The translations under genes were made by a program, and so were the position numbers. Below the pieces are notes generated by a model. That model was not told the origin of the DNA, ran no database searches, and saw only the letters and a list, made by a program, of their open reading frames with translations. Below, in pieces: positions 1-7,874 of a stretch of DNA of 49,470 nucleotides (position 1 is its first letter; each line of letters starts with the position of its first letter). The stretch comes from Streptomyces longwoodensis (GTDB lineage: Bacteria > Actinomycetota > Actinomycetes > Streptomycetales > Streptomycetaceae): NCBI RefSeq assembly GCF_001514125.1, contig NZ_KQ948560.1:173281-222750 (forward strand), in the 5' to 3' direction.

Positions 1-175
1 GCCCGCGCACGGCGCGGGCGCGCGCCGCCTCTGCGGCGCGGCCTGCCTCCTGTCTGCGCCCCGGCTGGCCGCGCCCGGCGGCGCGCTGCGTGCATGCGGC
101 GGAGGTAGGAAGACCCTCTGTGGCCGAGGCCGGTCGGCTCCACGGCTTTAGCCACCTCCCCGGTCCGGGTCCCGC

Positions 176-272
176 GTCGAGCAAGACCAGGGGGCCACTC
201 GTGCACATTGCGGGCAGGTCCAAAGCCTGCCCGAGTTGCCAACCAGCGTACGGCCCCCTGATCATGCTCGAC
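176..272. repeat. Nested imperfect palindrome in left-end noncoding DNA
   Basis: Two 21-bp arms (176-196 and 252-272) are inverted copies matching at 19 of 21 positions. Between them lies a second, perfect 8-bp hairpin (211-218 with 226-233, 7-nt loop). Weaker complementarity (CCCGGTCCGGG against its near complement) continues outside the outer arms. The rest of 1-368 is GC-rich and shows no convincing gene. The structure could be a transfer or replication site of an integrated element, a MITE remnant, or a regulatory RNA hairpin before the gene at 369. The sequence alone does not decide. Confidence 0.5.
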
Positions 273-368
273 CCCAGACCGGGCAGGCCACCGGCCAAAC
301 CCGCTCCGCCGACCTCGTGTGTTAGCTACGATCGAACATTTGCCGATGCAGCCAGGGAGGGGGGAAGC

Positions 369-1574
369 GTGGAGTTCGCAGTAGGAACTGTTCTCGCTTT
401 AGCAGCTCTAGCAGTTTCGTGGATCGCACTCGCATGGCAAAAGCGAGGCGGGACTTCCAAAAGGCTGCACTACACAGCCTACTATGAACTACTGACCCTC
501 CAACGCGGAGAGGACGTCATTGACAGCCTGATCGACGGGCCGATCAGCGTGAACCTCGAGCCCAGCGGTCAACGCCTCATTATGCCTCTCGTCTTTGAGC
601 TCAGGCTTGCAAATACCGGCGCAGCACCCATCACAAAGGACGACTTTTCCAGTCCGTTAACTATTCGCTTTGGGAGTCACTGTAATTTTATGGGTGGATC
701 CATGGAGGTTAATCGTGGATCCATATCGGAATTCTTTGGCGAAGACCCTTTTGAAATTGATCAAGGCTGTTTGCGCATCAAGCCATTCCTCATGAATCCA
801 GGCGACGAGGTAACGCTTTCCGGAATCCTAAACGGACCTGTCGACAATGATGGGATTGAGGTAAGCGGGCGAATTGCTGGGGTGGAAACCTTTGGGCACT
901 TGAAGCCGAAAGACGTCGGAATTCGCCTGAAAATGCACGTGCGGTCCATGCTCTTCGAAAGAATGGAGGACTGGCCCGCCACCGGCCGCGTCGAGGCAAA
1001 AGTTCTAGTGATCCAAAAATTCCTCCCGCTGGATGATATCGCGCCAGGAGCGATGCAGGGGCATTTCTCAACGAGGCTCAATGGTGTACCAGTTCGAGAA
1101 ATGCACGTGGTGGCCTTCACGTTTAATGCCCATTCCGACAGCACGGAGGACCCCAATGACGGATCGATAACCTTTGAGACCGCCGATTCCTCCTTCCTTC
1201 ATTGCGACGTCATGCTAGACGGGACAGAGTTGTCGGAGCAGCGTGCACGCCACTTCGTCATCTGGAATGACAAGAAAGTAACAATCCGCGCACGGAGAAT
1301 TGGACGCAACCAGGATCTAGTCGTACGATTCATCAGCGAGGGAGACGTCGAGGATCTGCGAATAACACGAAAGCCAACTTCCGTCGCAGACGTCCAGATC
1401 ATGCGAACGCAAGTCGTTGAGGACCCGCTAGGGCGCAATCTACTTGACATGCAGCCACGATTCCTGCTATTCAGCCAACGCGCCCATCGAAAATTCCACA
1501 CCGACATGCCCAGAATCAAAAATCTGTTGCAGCACAGTCGCGAAATAAAAAAGAAGATATTGCACGGCGACTGA
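369..1574 (+). CDS. Hypothetical membrane-anchored protein, low GC, two TTA codons
   Basis: I do not recognise this 401-residue protein. The chosen start is a GTG at 369, preceded by a purine-rich AGGGAGGGGGGAAGC ribosome site; the reading frame is open further upstream but that part looks non-coding. Residues 4-22 form one hydrophobic segment followed by KRGG, so the protein is probably an N-terminally anchored membrane protein with its bulk on one side. The body is rich in beta-type stretches (for example LVFELRLANTGAAPITKDDF) and ends in a basic tail. Codon use is unlike its neighbours: third positions are often A or T, and TTA leucine codons occur at 399-401 and 657-659, so translation in Streptomyces would need the bldA tRNA. 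Low GC and proximity to tRNA-Ser suggest acquisition by transfer. Confidence 0.7.
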   Translation: MEFAVGTVLALAALAVSWIALAWQKRGGTSKRLHYTAYYELLTLQRGEDVIDSLIDGPISVNLEPSGQRLIMPLVFELRLANTGAAPITKDDFSSPLTIRFGSHCNFMGGSMEVNRGSISEFFGEDPFEIDQGCLRIKPFLMNPGDEVTLSGILNGPVDNDGIEVSGRIAGVETFGHLKPKDVGIRLKMHVRSMLFERMEDWPATGRVEAKVLVIQKFLPLDDIAPGAMQGHFSTRLNGVPVREMHVVAFTFNAHSDSTEDPNDGSITFETADSSFLHCDVMLDGTELSEQRARHFVIWNDKKVTIRARRIGRNQDLVVRFISEGDVEDLRITRKPTSVADVQIMRTQVVEDPLGRNLLDMQPRFLLFSQRAHRKFHTDMPRIKNLLQHSREIKKKILHGD

Positions 1575-1726
1575 TTCAGTGACGGCAACAGCGACGGACG
1601 GCAACGGCACTCGACAGCCCAGCACGGTACTGGCGAAGCGTGGGCGTACCAGCCCACCAAGGCTTGCCCGCATCTTCTAAGCGCCTGGTCGCTCATTGCG
1701 TCATGAGTCGGCATCCGACGCCATGC

Positions 1727-2494
1727 TCATGGAGTTGCGGCATCAAGCGTGTGCCGCGCTGCGGTCGTGAACCGCTCGCGAATACCCTCGCGGGCTTCCT
1801 GGTTGCTCTCCAGTTCAGCGACGATCGCAGTCGCTTCGTCAAGGAAGACAGTAAATGCATTATTGTCCTCATGCGCCTGAGTGATTGCAGTGTTAGCGAG
1901 TTCCTCGGCTCGTTCGAACGCCTCGAACATCACGTTCGCTCCAGGAGGCACTCGAACGTCCCCTACCTCCGCCATGAGCTCTTGCATCTGCCTTGTAGCC
2001 TCCTCCATGGCCTCAACAGCGGACGTCATGGCTGGTACTGTCCCGCTGGTGATGCGTTCGGCTGCCGGCCGCTGCGAATCTGCGAGTTCCATGAGTTTGG
2101 TGGCTAGGTCCACGTCACGCCGAATACTGACGGCGAGCTCTTCCGCTGCCCGAGCCACCTCGGCTGGTCCTAGGATGTCGATCCGCCTCGCGCGCTCTGC
2201 CATGCGGCCAGTAGCTTCCTTCAGTGGGTTGAGTCCCGGTGAGTCGGAGTGCCCTGGCAGACCCACGGAGTCAATGATGCGAAGGCACTCGTCCCAGGCT
2301 GCTAGGAAACCTTCGTACGCCTGGAGCCGCTGTTGCCGAAGCCAGTGGGCTTGATCGACGTCGGCTTGATCGCGAACTTGCTGCAAGGTGGCTTCCGCAC
2401 TGATCAACGCCCCCTTCTTCGCGGCACGGGCACCAACGACTGTGCCAGCTAGTCCGAACACCGCAGCCACCAAGGCGAGAACAAGCTCCTTCAT
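1727..2494 (-). CDS. Hypothetical membrane-anchored helical protein
   Basis: This 255-residue protein is of unknown function. Residues 3-22 (LVLALVAAVFGLAGTVVGAR) form an N-terminal membrane segment followed by a basic patch. The rest is predicted to be almost wholly helical, with many Ala, Glu, Arg and Gln residues and heptad-like runs (REVDLATKL-type and EAMEEATRQMQEL stretches), consistent with a coiled coil. This layout is common in uncharacterised Streptomyces proteins encoded in variable regions. No clear Shine-Dalgarno sequence precedes the ATG. It converges on the neighbouring hypothetical gene, with about 150 bp between their ends. Moderate GC again sets it apart from the core genes to the right. 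No enzymatic motif is visible. Confidence 0.65.
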   Translation of the reverse strand: MKELVLALVAAVFGLAGTVVGARAAKKGALISAEATLQQVRDQADVDQAHWLRQQRLQAYEGFLAAWDECLRIIDSVGLPGHSDSPGLNPLKEATGRMAERARRIDILGPAEVARAAEELAVSIRRDVDLATKLMELADSQRPAAERITSGTVPAMTSAVEAMEEATRQMQELMAEVGDVRVPPGANVMFEAFERAEELANTAITQAHEDNNAFTVFLDEATAIVAELESNQEAREGIRERFTTAARHTLDAATP

Positions 2495-2855
2495 GAGCAG
2501 ACATCATCGCGGCGGCGGCCGTCAGGCGGAATGGGGCGTCTCACAGGCCTGGTTCCGACCACAGGAACGCAGTCGGCGTTGGCCCACTTAGTGGCCCGCG
2601 GCAGATGTCAGCCCACCTGACCGGCTCGAACGGGCCAGCTGCAGCAGGGGTGAGTGTCTAACTGCGTGACAACGCCGCCGAACATCGGCGGACGAGCGCG
2701 AAGGTCTGCGGACCATCAGTGGAGGTGAGACGGGCAGCAGCCCAAGGCCCCCCCATCCCAGTTGCTTCGGGACAAAGAGGTCCGTGCCCCATCCGTGCCC
2801 GATCGAGCGGGGAGCCGCAGGCAATCACGGCGACGAGTGGGCAGCGCGCAGCACA
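2495..2855. other. Noncoding stretch between hypothetical gene and tRNA-Ser terminator
   Basis: No reading frame here has coding character on either strand, and I see no repeat of the tRNA 3' end that would mark an attachment site. It probably contains the promoter for the minus-strand gene ending at 1727, but no clear -35/-10 pair can be named. Confidence 0.4.
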
Positions 2856-2890
2856 ACGGCCCCTGACCATATGACCTGGTCAGGGGCCGT
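2856..2890 (-). terminator. Terminator of tRNA-Ser
   Basis: A perfect 14-bp inverted repeat (2856-2869 with 2877-2890, loop 2870-2876) lies 7 bp beyond the 3' end of the minus-strand tRNA gene. There is no long T-tract, which is usual for Streptomyces. Position and stem strength make it the transcript end of the tRNA. Confidence 0.75.
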
Positions 2891-2897
2891 TCGCCTG

Positions 2898-2984
2898 CGG
2901 TGGGTGTGGGATTTGAACCCACGGTGACATCGCTGCCACGACGGTTTTCAAGACCGTTCCCTTAGGCCGCTCGGGCAACCCACC
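2898..2984 (-). tRNA. tRNA-Ser(TGA)
   Basis: The minus strand folds as a class II tRNA of 87 nt. The acceptor stem pairs GGTGGGT (2984-2978) with ACCCACC (2905-2899), with discriminator G at 2898. The anticodon loop is CTTGAAA between ACGGT and ACCGT, giving anticodon TGA (serine, UCN codons). A long variable arm follows, as in all serine tRNAs, then the T arm GTGGG-TTCAAAT-CCCAC. CCA is not encoded, which is common in Streptomyces. A strong stem-loop terminator follows immediately. tRNA 3' ends are frequent integration sites, and the atypical low-GC genes lie exactly on that side. Confidence 0.95.
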
Positions 2985-3314
2985 CAGCCCACGCCCACCT
3001 GGGACGGAGCGGGTACAGCGTACCGGGAGGGGGCCGCGGGCGGGGGCAGTGGTCCACACCTGGTCCACCAGGTCTAGCTCGCCCCATGGACGTCGCTCGT
3101 CGCAGCTCGCACCGACACCAAGGAAGCCTCGGCGGTCAGTAATGCCCGTTTCGTGGGATTTCAGTTGGGCATGTCACGGGGTCGTCACCGTGTCGTCCTG
3201 GATCAAGGACCGAGGCAACCGCTCGGATCCTGGGCCCCTCATAGTGATCAAGAACGTGCCGAGGAACGCCCACGCCTCAGCCCCAACCATGAGATCACGC
3301 AGGGGAACTGACAC
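2985..3314. other. Intergenic region upstream of tRNA-Ser and lipoprotein gene
   Basis: This divergent spacer should hold the promoters of tRNA-Ser (minus) and of the lipoprotein gene (plus). A palindrome ACCTGGT-CC-ACCAGGT at 3058-3073 is the only clear structural element. It resembles a regulator half-site pair but lacks the 2-bp longer centre of DasR sites. No gene is supported here. Confidence 0.4.
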
Positions 3315-3944
3315 ATGATCCGTAACCGCCGCAAGGCCTTCCTTGTCTCCGCCGCGCTCCTGGGCGGCACCCTGCTGATGACGGCGTGCAACCAGAGCGA
3401 CGACGCCGACAGCTCCTCCGGCAAGGCCGACGCGTCTGCGGCGGCGAGCACGTCTGGTGCCACAGGTGTCAGCGGTGCCTCCGCGTCCCCCTCCGGCTCC
3501 GGGAACACGTCCGGTTCCGGGAACACGTCCGGCGGCAGCACGTCCGGCTCCGGGAGCACGTCCGGTTCCGGGAAGGCGTCCGGCGGTGGCAGCGCGTCCG
3601 GTTCCGGGAGCACATCCGGTTCCGGCGAGACCGTCGTGGAGGGCCTCGACAAGGGCAAGGGCGTCAGCGGCACCTGGTACGGCATCGTGCGGTACGTGGC
3701 GCCCGGCAAGTACCTGGTCGACGGTCCTGCAGCCAAGGGCTCCGGCGGTGAGCAGCAGGCGTTCTTCCTCGCCGAGGACACCGTGATCCTGGGCGGGGGC
3801 CAGATCTGCGGCACCGCCGGCTCGAAGGTGGACGCCCCCTGCGAGGAGGCCGACCTGGAGAAGGCCGCCAAGAAGGGCGTGGAGGCCGAAGTCGTGGTCA
3901 AGAACGGCATGGCCACGCAGATCACCGACGGTGCGCTCCTCTGA
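3315..3944 (+). CDS. Ser/Gly-repeat lipoprotein
   Basis: A 209-residue exported lipoprotein of unknown function. The N-terminus has a basic region (MIRNRRK), a hydrophobic core and the lipobox LLMTAC, so Cys25 should be lipidated after cleavage. Residues 30-105 form a low-complexity linker dominated by SGSG(N/S/K)(T/A) units, which would hold the globular C-terminal domain (about residues 115-209, with two cysteines in GQICG and APCEE) away from the membrane. The C-terminal domain (TWYGIVRYVAPGKYLVDG, then FFLAEDTVILGGGQICG) looks like a small beta-barrel and recurs in Streptomyces hypothetical lipoproteins. It is transcribed alone and ends at a strong shared terminator facing htrA. Start codon ATG; upstream AGGGGAACTGACAC is a weak ribosome site. 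Confidence 0.8.
   Translation: MIRNRRKAFLVSAALLGGTLLMTACNQSDDADSSSGKADASAAASTSGATGVSGASASPSGSGNTSGSGNTSGGSTSGSGSTSGSGKASGGGSASGSGSTSGSGETVVEGLDKGKGVSGTWYGIVRYVAPGKYLVDGPAAKGSGGEQQAFFLAEDTVILGGGQICGTAGSKVDAPCEEADLEKAAKKGVEAEVVVKNGMATQITDGALL
3490..3630 (+). repeat. Degenerate SGSG-coding tandem repeat
   Basis: The unit TCCGG(T/C)TCCGGGA(A/G)CACG of 15-18 bp recurs about eight times with small changes, encoding the Ser/Gly linker of the lipoprotein. Such repeats can gain or lose units by slippage without breaking the frame. Confidence 0.75.
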
Positions 3945-3965
3945 CCCGACAGCTCGCACCGAGCA

Positions 3966-4006
3966 GAGGCGGTCTGCCGGAAGCCACACTTCCGGCAGAC
4001 CGCCTC
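3966..4006. terminator. Bidirectional terminator between lipoprotein and htrA
   Basis: A perfect 18-bp inverted repeat (3966-3983 with 3989-4006) around a 5-nt loop lies between two convergent genes. It should serve both strands. Confidence 0.85.
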
Positions 4007-4021
4007 ACTCATGCTGGTCGG

Positions 4022-5644
4022 TCAGCTGTCCCCGGTGCGGGAGCCGAGGGTGAGGTCGACGGTGCGGGTCTTGCCGCCGCGCTCGTAAGTGAGCGTCACC
4101 GTGTCGCCGGGCTTGTGGGTCCAGATCTCGCCGATGAGGGTCGGGCCGCTGTCGATCACCCGATCGTCGAGCTTGGTGATCACGTCGCCGGACTTGAGGC
4201 CGGCCTTGGCCGCGGGGCCGCCCGCCTCCACCGCCTCGGTGCCGCCCGAGCCCTGGTCGCTGATCTTCGCCCCGCCCGCGCTCTCCTCCAGGGACACGGA
4301 CGCGCCGATCTTGGCGTACACCGGCTTGCCGGTCTTGATCAGCTGCTGGGCGACGTACTTCGCCTGGTTGATCGGGATGGCGAAGCCCAGGCCGATCGAG
4401 CCCGCCTGGCCGGTGTTGCCCAGGCCGCCGCTGCTCGCCGACTGGATCGCGGAGTTGATGCCGATGACGTTGCCCTGGGCGTCCAGCAGCGGGCCGCCGG
4501 AGTTGCCCGGGTTGATCGACGCGTCGGTCTGCAGCGCGCTCATGTAGGAGGCGTTGCTGCCGGTGCCGTCGCTCGAGGCGACCGGACGGTTCTTGGCGCT
4601 GATGATGCCGGTGGTGACCGTGTTGGACAGGCCGAAGGGCGCGCCGATGGCGATCGTTGAGTCGCCCACGGCCACCTTGTCCGAGTTGCCGAGCGTCAGC
4701 GGCTTCAGGTCCGAGGGGGCGCTCTTCAGCTTGATGACCGCCACGTCGTAGCCCTGCGCGTGACCGACCACCTCGGCGTTGTACTTCTTGCCGTCGGGGA
4801 AGGTCGCCGTGAGCTTGCCGCCGTCCACGGCGTCGGCCACCACGTGGTTGTTGGTGACGATGTGGCCCTGGGTGTCGAACACGAACCCGGTGCCGGTGCC
4901 GCCCTCGCCGTTCGTCGACTCCGCCTCGATCGTCACGGTGCTCGGCAGCGCCTTCGCGGCCACACCCGCCACCGTGCCCGGGTCGCGCTTGACCGAGCCG
5001 CCGCTGTCCGACGCGGAGACCGTCGTGGAACCGCTGGTGTCGTCGTTCTTGGCCAGGGTGTAGCCGAGGCCGCCACCCAGACCGCCCGCGACCAGCGCGG
5101 CCACCAGGACGGCCGCGACCAGACCGCCCCGGCCCCGGCCCGCCTTCGGCGCCGGGTGCTGGGCGTACGTGGAGCCCCAGTCGGAGCCCCCTCCCGCGCC
5201 TCCGACGCCCTCAGCGGAACCCGCACCCGCGCCCGCGCCCGGGTCCGCGTACGACGGGGTGGCGGGCGGCGGGGGAGGCCAGGCGCCCGCGCCGTCGGCC
5301 GGAACGCCCGGGTGGCCCGGGTGGCCCGGGTGGCCCGGGTGGCCCGGGTGGCCCGGGTGGGCTGCCTGAGGTGCGCCCGCGTACGGGTCCTGCGGCGGGG
5401 CGGACGGGGCCGGCGGGGGCCAGCCCGCCTCGGCCGCGCTCGCCGGCGCGGCACCCGCGGCACCCGCGGCACCGGACGCCGGGGGCGTCGCGGGCGGCGG
5501 GGCGGACGGCGTCGGCGGGAGGGGAGTCGTCGGGGCGCCCGCGTCGCTCGCGGGGTGCGGCCGGGAAGCCTCGGGAGATGCCACCGGCACGGGAGGTGCG
5601 GACGGGGCGGGGGGTACCGCGGTGCCCTCGTTCTCGGTGCTCAC
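4022..5644 (-). CDS. htrA: HtrA/DegP-type membrane serine protease with PDZ domain
   Basis: A 540-residue S1C-family protease that degrades or chaperones misfolded proteins outside the membrane. The GTG start follows the ribosome site GAGGAGA. Residues 1-170 are cytoplasmic, Pro/Ala-rich and contain six HPG units (96-113). Residues 174-197 are a single membrane anchor. The trypsin-like domain carries the catalytic triad His267 (NNHVV), Asp300 (YDVAVI) and Ser382 (GNSGGP); one PDZ domain follows at about 445-530. This is the architecture of actinobacterial HtrA/PepD proteins, which in S. lividans are induced by secretion stress through the CssRS two-component system. Three phased TCTCAGA repeats upstream (5859-5887) are a plausible response-regulator site. 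The gene is monocistronic, between its own promoter region and a strong terminator. Confidence 0.95.
   Translation of the reverse strand: MSTENEGTAVPPAPSAPPVPVASPEASRPHPASDAGAPTTPLPPTPSAPPPATPPASGAAGAAGAAPASAAEAGWPPPAPSAPPQDPYAGAPQAAHPGHPGHPGHPGHPGHPGVPADGAGAWPPPPPATPSYADPGAGAGAGSAEGVGGAGGGSDWGSTYAQHPAPKAGRGRGGLVAAVLVAALVAGGLGGGLGYTLAKNDDTSGSTTVSASDSGGSVKRDPGTVAGVAAKALPSTVTIEAESTNGEGGTGTGFVFDTQGHIVTNNHVVADAVDGGKLTATFPDGKKYNAEVVGHAQGYDVAVIKLKSAPSDLKPLTLGNSDKVAVGDSTIAIGAPFGLSNTVTTGIISAKNRPVASSDGTGSNASYMSALQTDASINPGNSGGPLLDAQGNVIGINSAIQSASSGGLGNTGQAGSIGLGFAIPINQAKYVAQQLIKTGKPVYAKIGASVSLEESAGGAKISDQGSGGTEAVEAGGPAAKAGLKSGDVITKLDDRVIDSGPTLIGEIWTHKPGDTVTLTYERGGKTRTVDLTLGSRTGDS
5307..5360. repeat. 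Six perfect 9-bp tandem repeats in htrA
   Basis: CCCGGGTGG is repeated six times without change. On the coding (minus) strand it gives six His-Pro-Gly units in the cytoplasmic N-terminal tail of HtrA. Perfect identity indicates recent slippage, and the unit is a multiple of three so the frame is safe. Confidence 0.9.
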
Positions 5645-5814
5645 AGCTCTTCTCCTCGGTCCACGGCTGTTGTCGTCGGTCGCACTGGGTCACGCCTGTT
5701 CACGCTGTCCCGTCGGCCCGGTGCGCGGCAGCTGTGCATGTGTTGTTGTACGGTCAGCTTTTCCCACGGGCCGTCAGAGCACCATAAGCGGTGGCTGTGG
5801 GGGTGAAGCCAGTC

Positions 5815-5887
5815 CTTATATCCGACATTCGGGGTAATCCGGCTGCTTCACCGGAACATCTCAGACTGTTCTCAGACGCTTCTCAGA
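5815..5887 (-). promoter_or_regulatory. htrA upstream region: three phased TCTCAGA repeats and candidate -10
   Basis: The heptamer TCTCAGA occurs at 5859, 5870 and 5881, exactly 11 bp apart, so all three lie on one face of the helix. A TATAAG hexamer (minus strand, 5820-5815) lies about 40 bp downstream in the direction of htrA, which would put the repeats just upstream of the -35 region. OmpR-class regulators, including PhoP and the mycobacterial MprA that controls the HtrA-like pepD, bind direct repeats with this spacing. The site could also act on the divergent phosphodiesterase gene, but no -10 is evident on that side. Confidence 0.55.
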
Positions 5888-5959
5888 AAGCCGCTCCGCC
5901 CGGCTCCCGAGAAGGCCCTCCGAGGGACGACTGCCCCGCCGCGGTGGCACCATGACGCG

Positions 5960-6790
5960 GTGACCCTCGCACGACAGCACCCGATTCAAGTCGTCGCCCA
6001 CCGAGGAGCCTCCGAGGAGGCGCCCGAGCACACCCTGGCCGCTTACCGGAAGGCGATCGAGGACGGCGCGGACGCCCTCGAGTGCGACGTACGGCTCTCC
6101 GCGGACGGCCACCTCGTGTGCGTGCACGACCGTCGCGTCAACCGTACGTCCAACGGGCGCGGCGCGGTCTCCGCGCTGGAGCTCGCCGACCTCGCCGCGC
6201 TGGACTTCGGCTCCTGGAAGGCGCGGGAGGCGCTGCGCAGCCGGGACGAGGAACCCGACTGGGAGTTCCGCCCGGAGGACCGCGAGCAGACCTCGGTGCT
6301 GACCCTGGAGCGCCTGCTGGAGCTGGTCGCCGACGCGGGACGGCGCGTGGAGCTGGCCGTGGAGACCAAGCACCCCACGCGCTGGGCGGGGCAGGTGGAG
6401 GAGCGGCTGCTGCACCTGCTGAAGCGGTTCGGGCTGGACGCGCCGCCGAGCCCGGCCGAGTCGCCGGTGCGGATCATGAGCTTCTCGGCGCGTTCGCTGC
6501 ACCGCGTGCGTGCCGAGGCGCCGACGCTGCCGACGGTCTACCTCACCCAGTTCGTCTCGCCCCGGCTGCGCGACGGCCGCCTGCCGGCCGGCGTCGGCAT
6601 CGCGGGCCCGTCGATCCGCATCGTCCGCAGCCACCCCGCGTACGTGGAGCGGCTGAAGCGGGCGGGCCACGGCGTGCACGTCTGGACGGTGAACGAACCC
6701 GCGGACGTCGAGCTGTGCGTCGGGCTCGGCGTGGACGCGATCATCACCAACCGCCCCCGCGCGGTGCTGAGCCAGCTGGGCCGCCGCTGA
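5960..6790 (+). CDS. Glycerophosphodiester phosphodiesterase
   Basis: A 276-residue cytoplasmic GDPD-family enzyme that hydrolyses glycerophosphodiesters to sn-glycerol 3-phosphate and an alcohol. The TIM-barrel motifs are present: HRG at His14-Arg15, the metal ligands Glu41 and Asp43 in ECDVRLSADG, and His56 in VHD. A later VETKH supplies another conserved acidic residue, and the C-terminal VWTVNEP and IITNRP blocks are typical. No signal peptide is present, so this resembles UgpQ rather than exported GlpQ. The start is a GTG without a clear ribosome site; the ATG 8 bp earlier is out of frame and quickly terminated. It is divergent from htrA. The stop codon lies inside a 34-bp degenerate tandem repeat. 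Confidence 0.92.
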   Translation: MTLARQHPIQVVAHRGASEEAPEHTLAAYRKAIEDGADALECDVRLSADGHLVCVHDRRVNRTSNGRGAVSALELADLAALDFGSWKAREALRSRDEEPDWEFRPEDREQTSVLTLERLLELVADAGRRVELAVETKHPTRWAGQVEERLLHLLKRFGLDAPPSPAESPVRIMSFSARSLHRVRAEAPTLPTVYLTQFVSPRLRDGRLPAGVGIAGPSIRIVRSHPAYVERLKRAGHGVHVWTVNEPADVELCVGLGVDAIITNRPRAVLSQLGRR

Positions 6791-6882
6791 GCCGAGGTAC
6801 CGGTCGGGTCAGGGTCGCCGCTGAGCCGAGGCGCCGTTCGAGTCGGGGCCGCCGCCGAGCCACTGAGCCGCCGAGCCGCTGA
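6778..6882 (+). repeat. 34-bp degenerate tandem repeat over the phosphodiesterase stop codon
   Basis: Units at 6778-6811 and 6812-6845 match at roughly 28 of 34 positions, and a third degraded copy begins at 6846. Each contains GCCGCTGAGCC, which in the first copy is the end of the gene. The remaining spacer to 7232 shows no gene and no obvious operator. Confidence 0.55.
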
Positions 6883-7232
6883 GCACTGGCCGGGCCGCCG
6901 CTGCGTAAGGGCGGTGCCACACATCGTCACCCCGGCAGGGGTTCCGCGGCACCTCATCGTCTCTCACGTCACAGAAGTCCCAAAAGGGCGCCCGAGTCCC
7001 ACCCTCACCTCTTGACCACACAGCTCTCCTCCAGCATTCTCCAAATCGGCCACACCATCGAAATCCGGCCACGGACAGGCGCGCGACCATGGGCTCCTCA
7101 CGGGGAGTGCACCGGCGCGTTCGCTCCGTGTTCGAACGCTGCGAATGCGTCAACCGGAGGCGGATTGGCCGGTTTCCGGTTCAGGCCAATGGGGCATCCA
7201 CACCGTGGCGTGGGGCGAAGGAGGTCTCGGGG

Positions 7233-7784
7233 GTGGCGTTGGTGGTGGCACAGGAGGTGCCCACGTCGTCGAGCATGGCCGTACCCCATGGCCCTGCGGG
7301 CGTGGGGGAAGCGCGACACCGCATGCGGGACCAGCTGCGGGGGCGCGGAGTGTCGGAAACGGTCATCGACGACGCCGTACTGATCCTGTCGGAACTGCTC
7401 AGCAACGCGTGCAAGCACGGCCGGCCCCTGGGCGACGCCCTGGCCGGGGACGGCGACGTGCGGGCCGCCTGGCGGGTGGACCCGACCGGACGGCTCGTCG
7501 TCGAGGTGACCGACGGCGGCGGCCCGACCCGCCCCGCCCCGGCCACTCCGTCCGTCACCGCGCACGGCGGTCGCGGGCTGAACATCATCCGGGCGCTGGC
7601 CGACGACTGGGGCGTCCGGGACGACGTACGGGGTGAGGTCACGGTGTGGGTCGTCGTGCACCACGACGTCCACGACCCGGCCGCCCCGCACCGCCGCGAC
7701 GACTTCGCCCCGCGGGTCGCGGCGCCCCCGGTGGCGGCCCTCCCGGGGCTGGACTTCGCGGACGCGTTCGACGACCTGGACTGA
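7233..7784 (+). CDS. RsbW-like ATP-binding regulatory protein (HATPase_c)
   Basis: A 183-residue protein of the GHKL ATPase fold, like the anti-sigma factor/serine kinases RsbW and SpoIIAB. The N box is LSELLSNACKHG, the G1 box is VEVTDGGG, and the G2 region is HGGRGLNIIRALAD. I chose the GTG at 7233 because a perfect AAGGAGGT ribosome site lies 8 bp before it; the frame is open upstream to 7089 but lacks such a site. An acidic tail (LPGLDFADAFDDLD) follows the domain. Streptomyces encodes dozens of such proteins, and their partners (sigma factors, anti-anti-sigma factors, PP2C phosphatases) are rarely adjacent. The role here is therefore only inferred as signalling by partner switching. Confidence 0.85.
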   Translation: MALVVAQEVPTSSSMAVPHGPAGVGEARHRMRDQLRGRGVSETVIDDAVLILSELLSNACKHGRPLGDALAGDGDVRAAWRVDPTGRLVVEVTDGGGPTRPAPATPSVTAHGGRGLNIIRALADDWGVRDDVRGEVTVWVVVHHDVHDPAAPHRRDDFAPRVAAPPVAALPGLDFADAFDDLD

Positions 7785-7874
7785 CGGCCCGTCGTCCACA
7801 GGTTCCCGTCCCTCCCCACGGGAACGGCTAGGCTCCCGCCCGTACCAGACGAGCCGTACCCGGGAGACACCCTG

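Noticed and set aside
2898..2984. Attachment-site duplication of the tRNA-Ser 3' end
   Set aside because: I searched the left part for a second copy of the T-arm/acceptor sequence and saw none within the window.
3058..3073. DasR (dre) site
   Set aside because: The palindrome shares TGGT/ACCA halves but its centre is 2 bp shorter than the dre consensus.
5307..5360. CRISPR array
   Set aside because: The repeats are contiguous 9-bp units with no spacers and lie in a coding sequence; nowhere in the window is there a repeat-spacer array.
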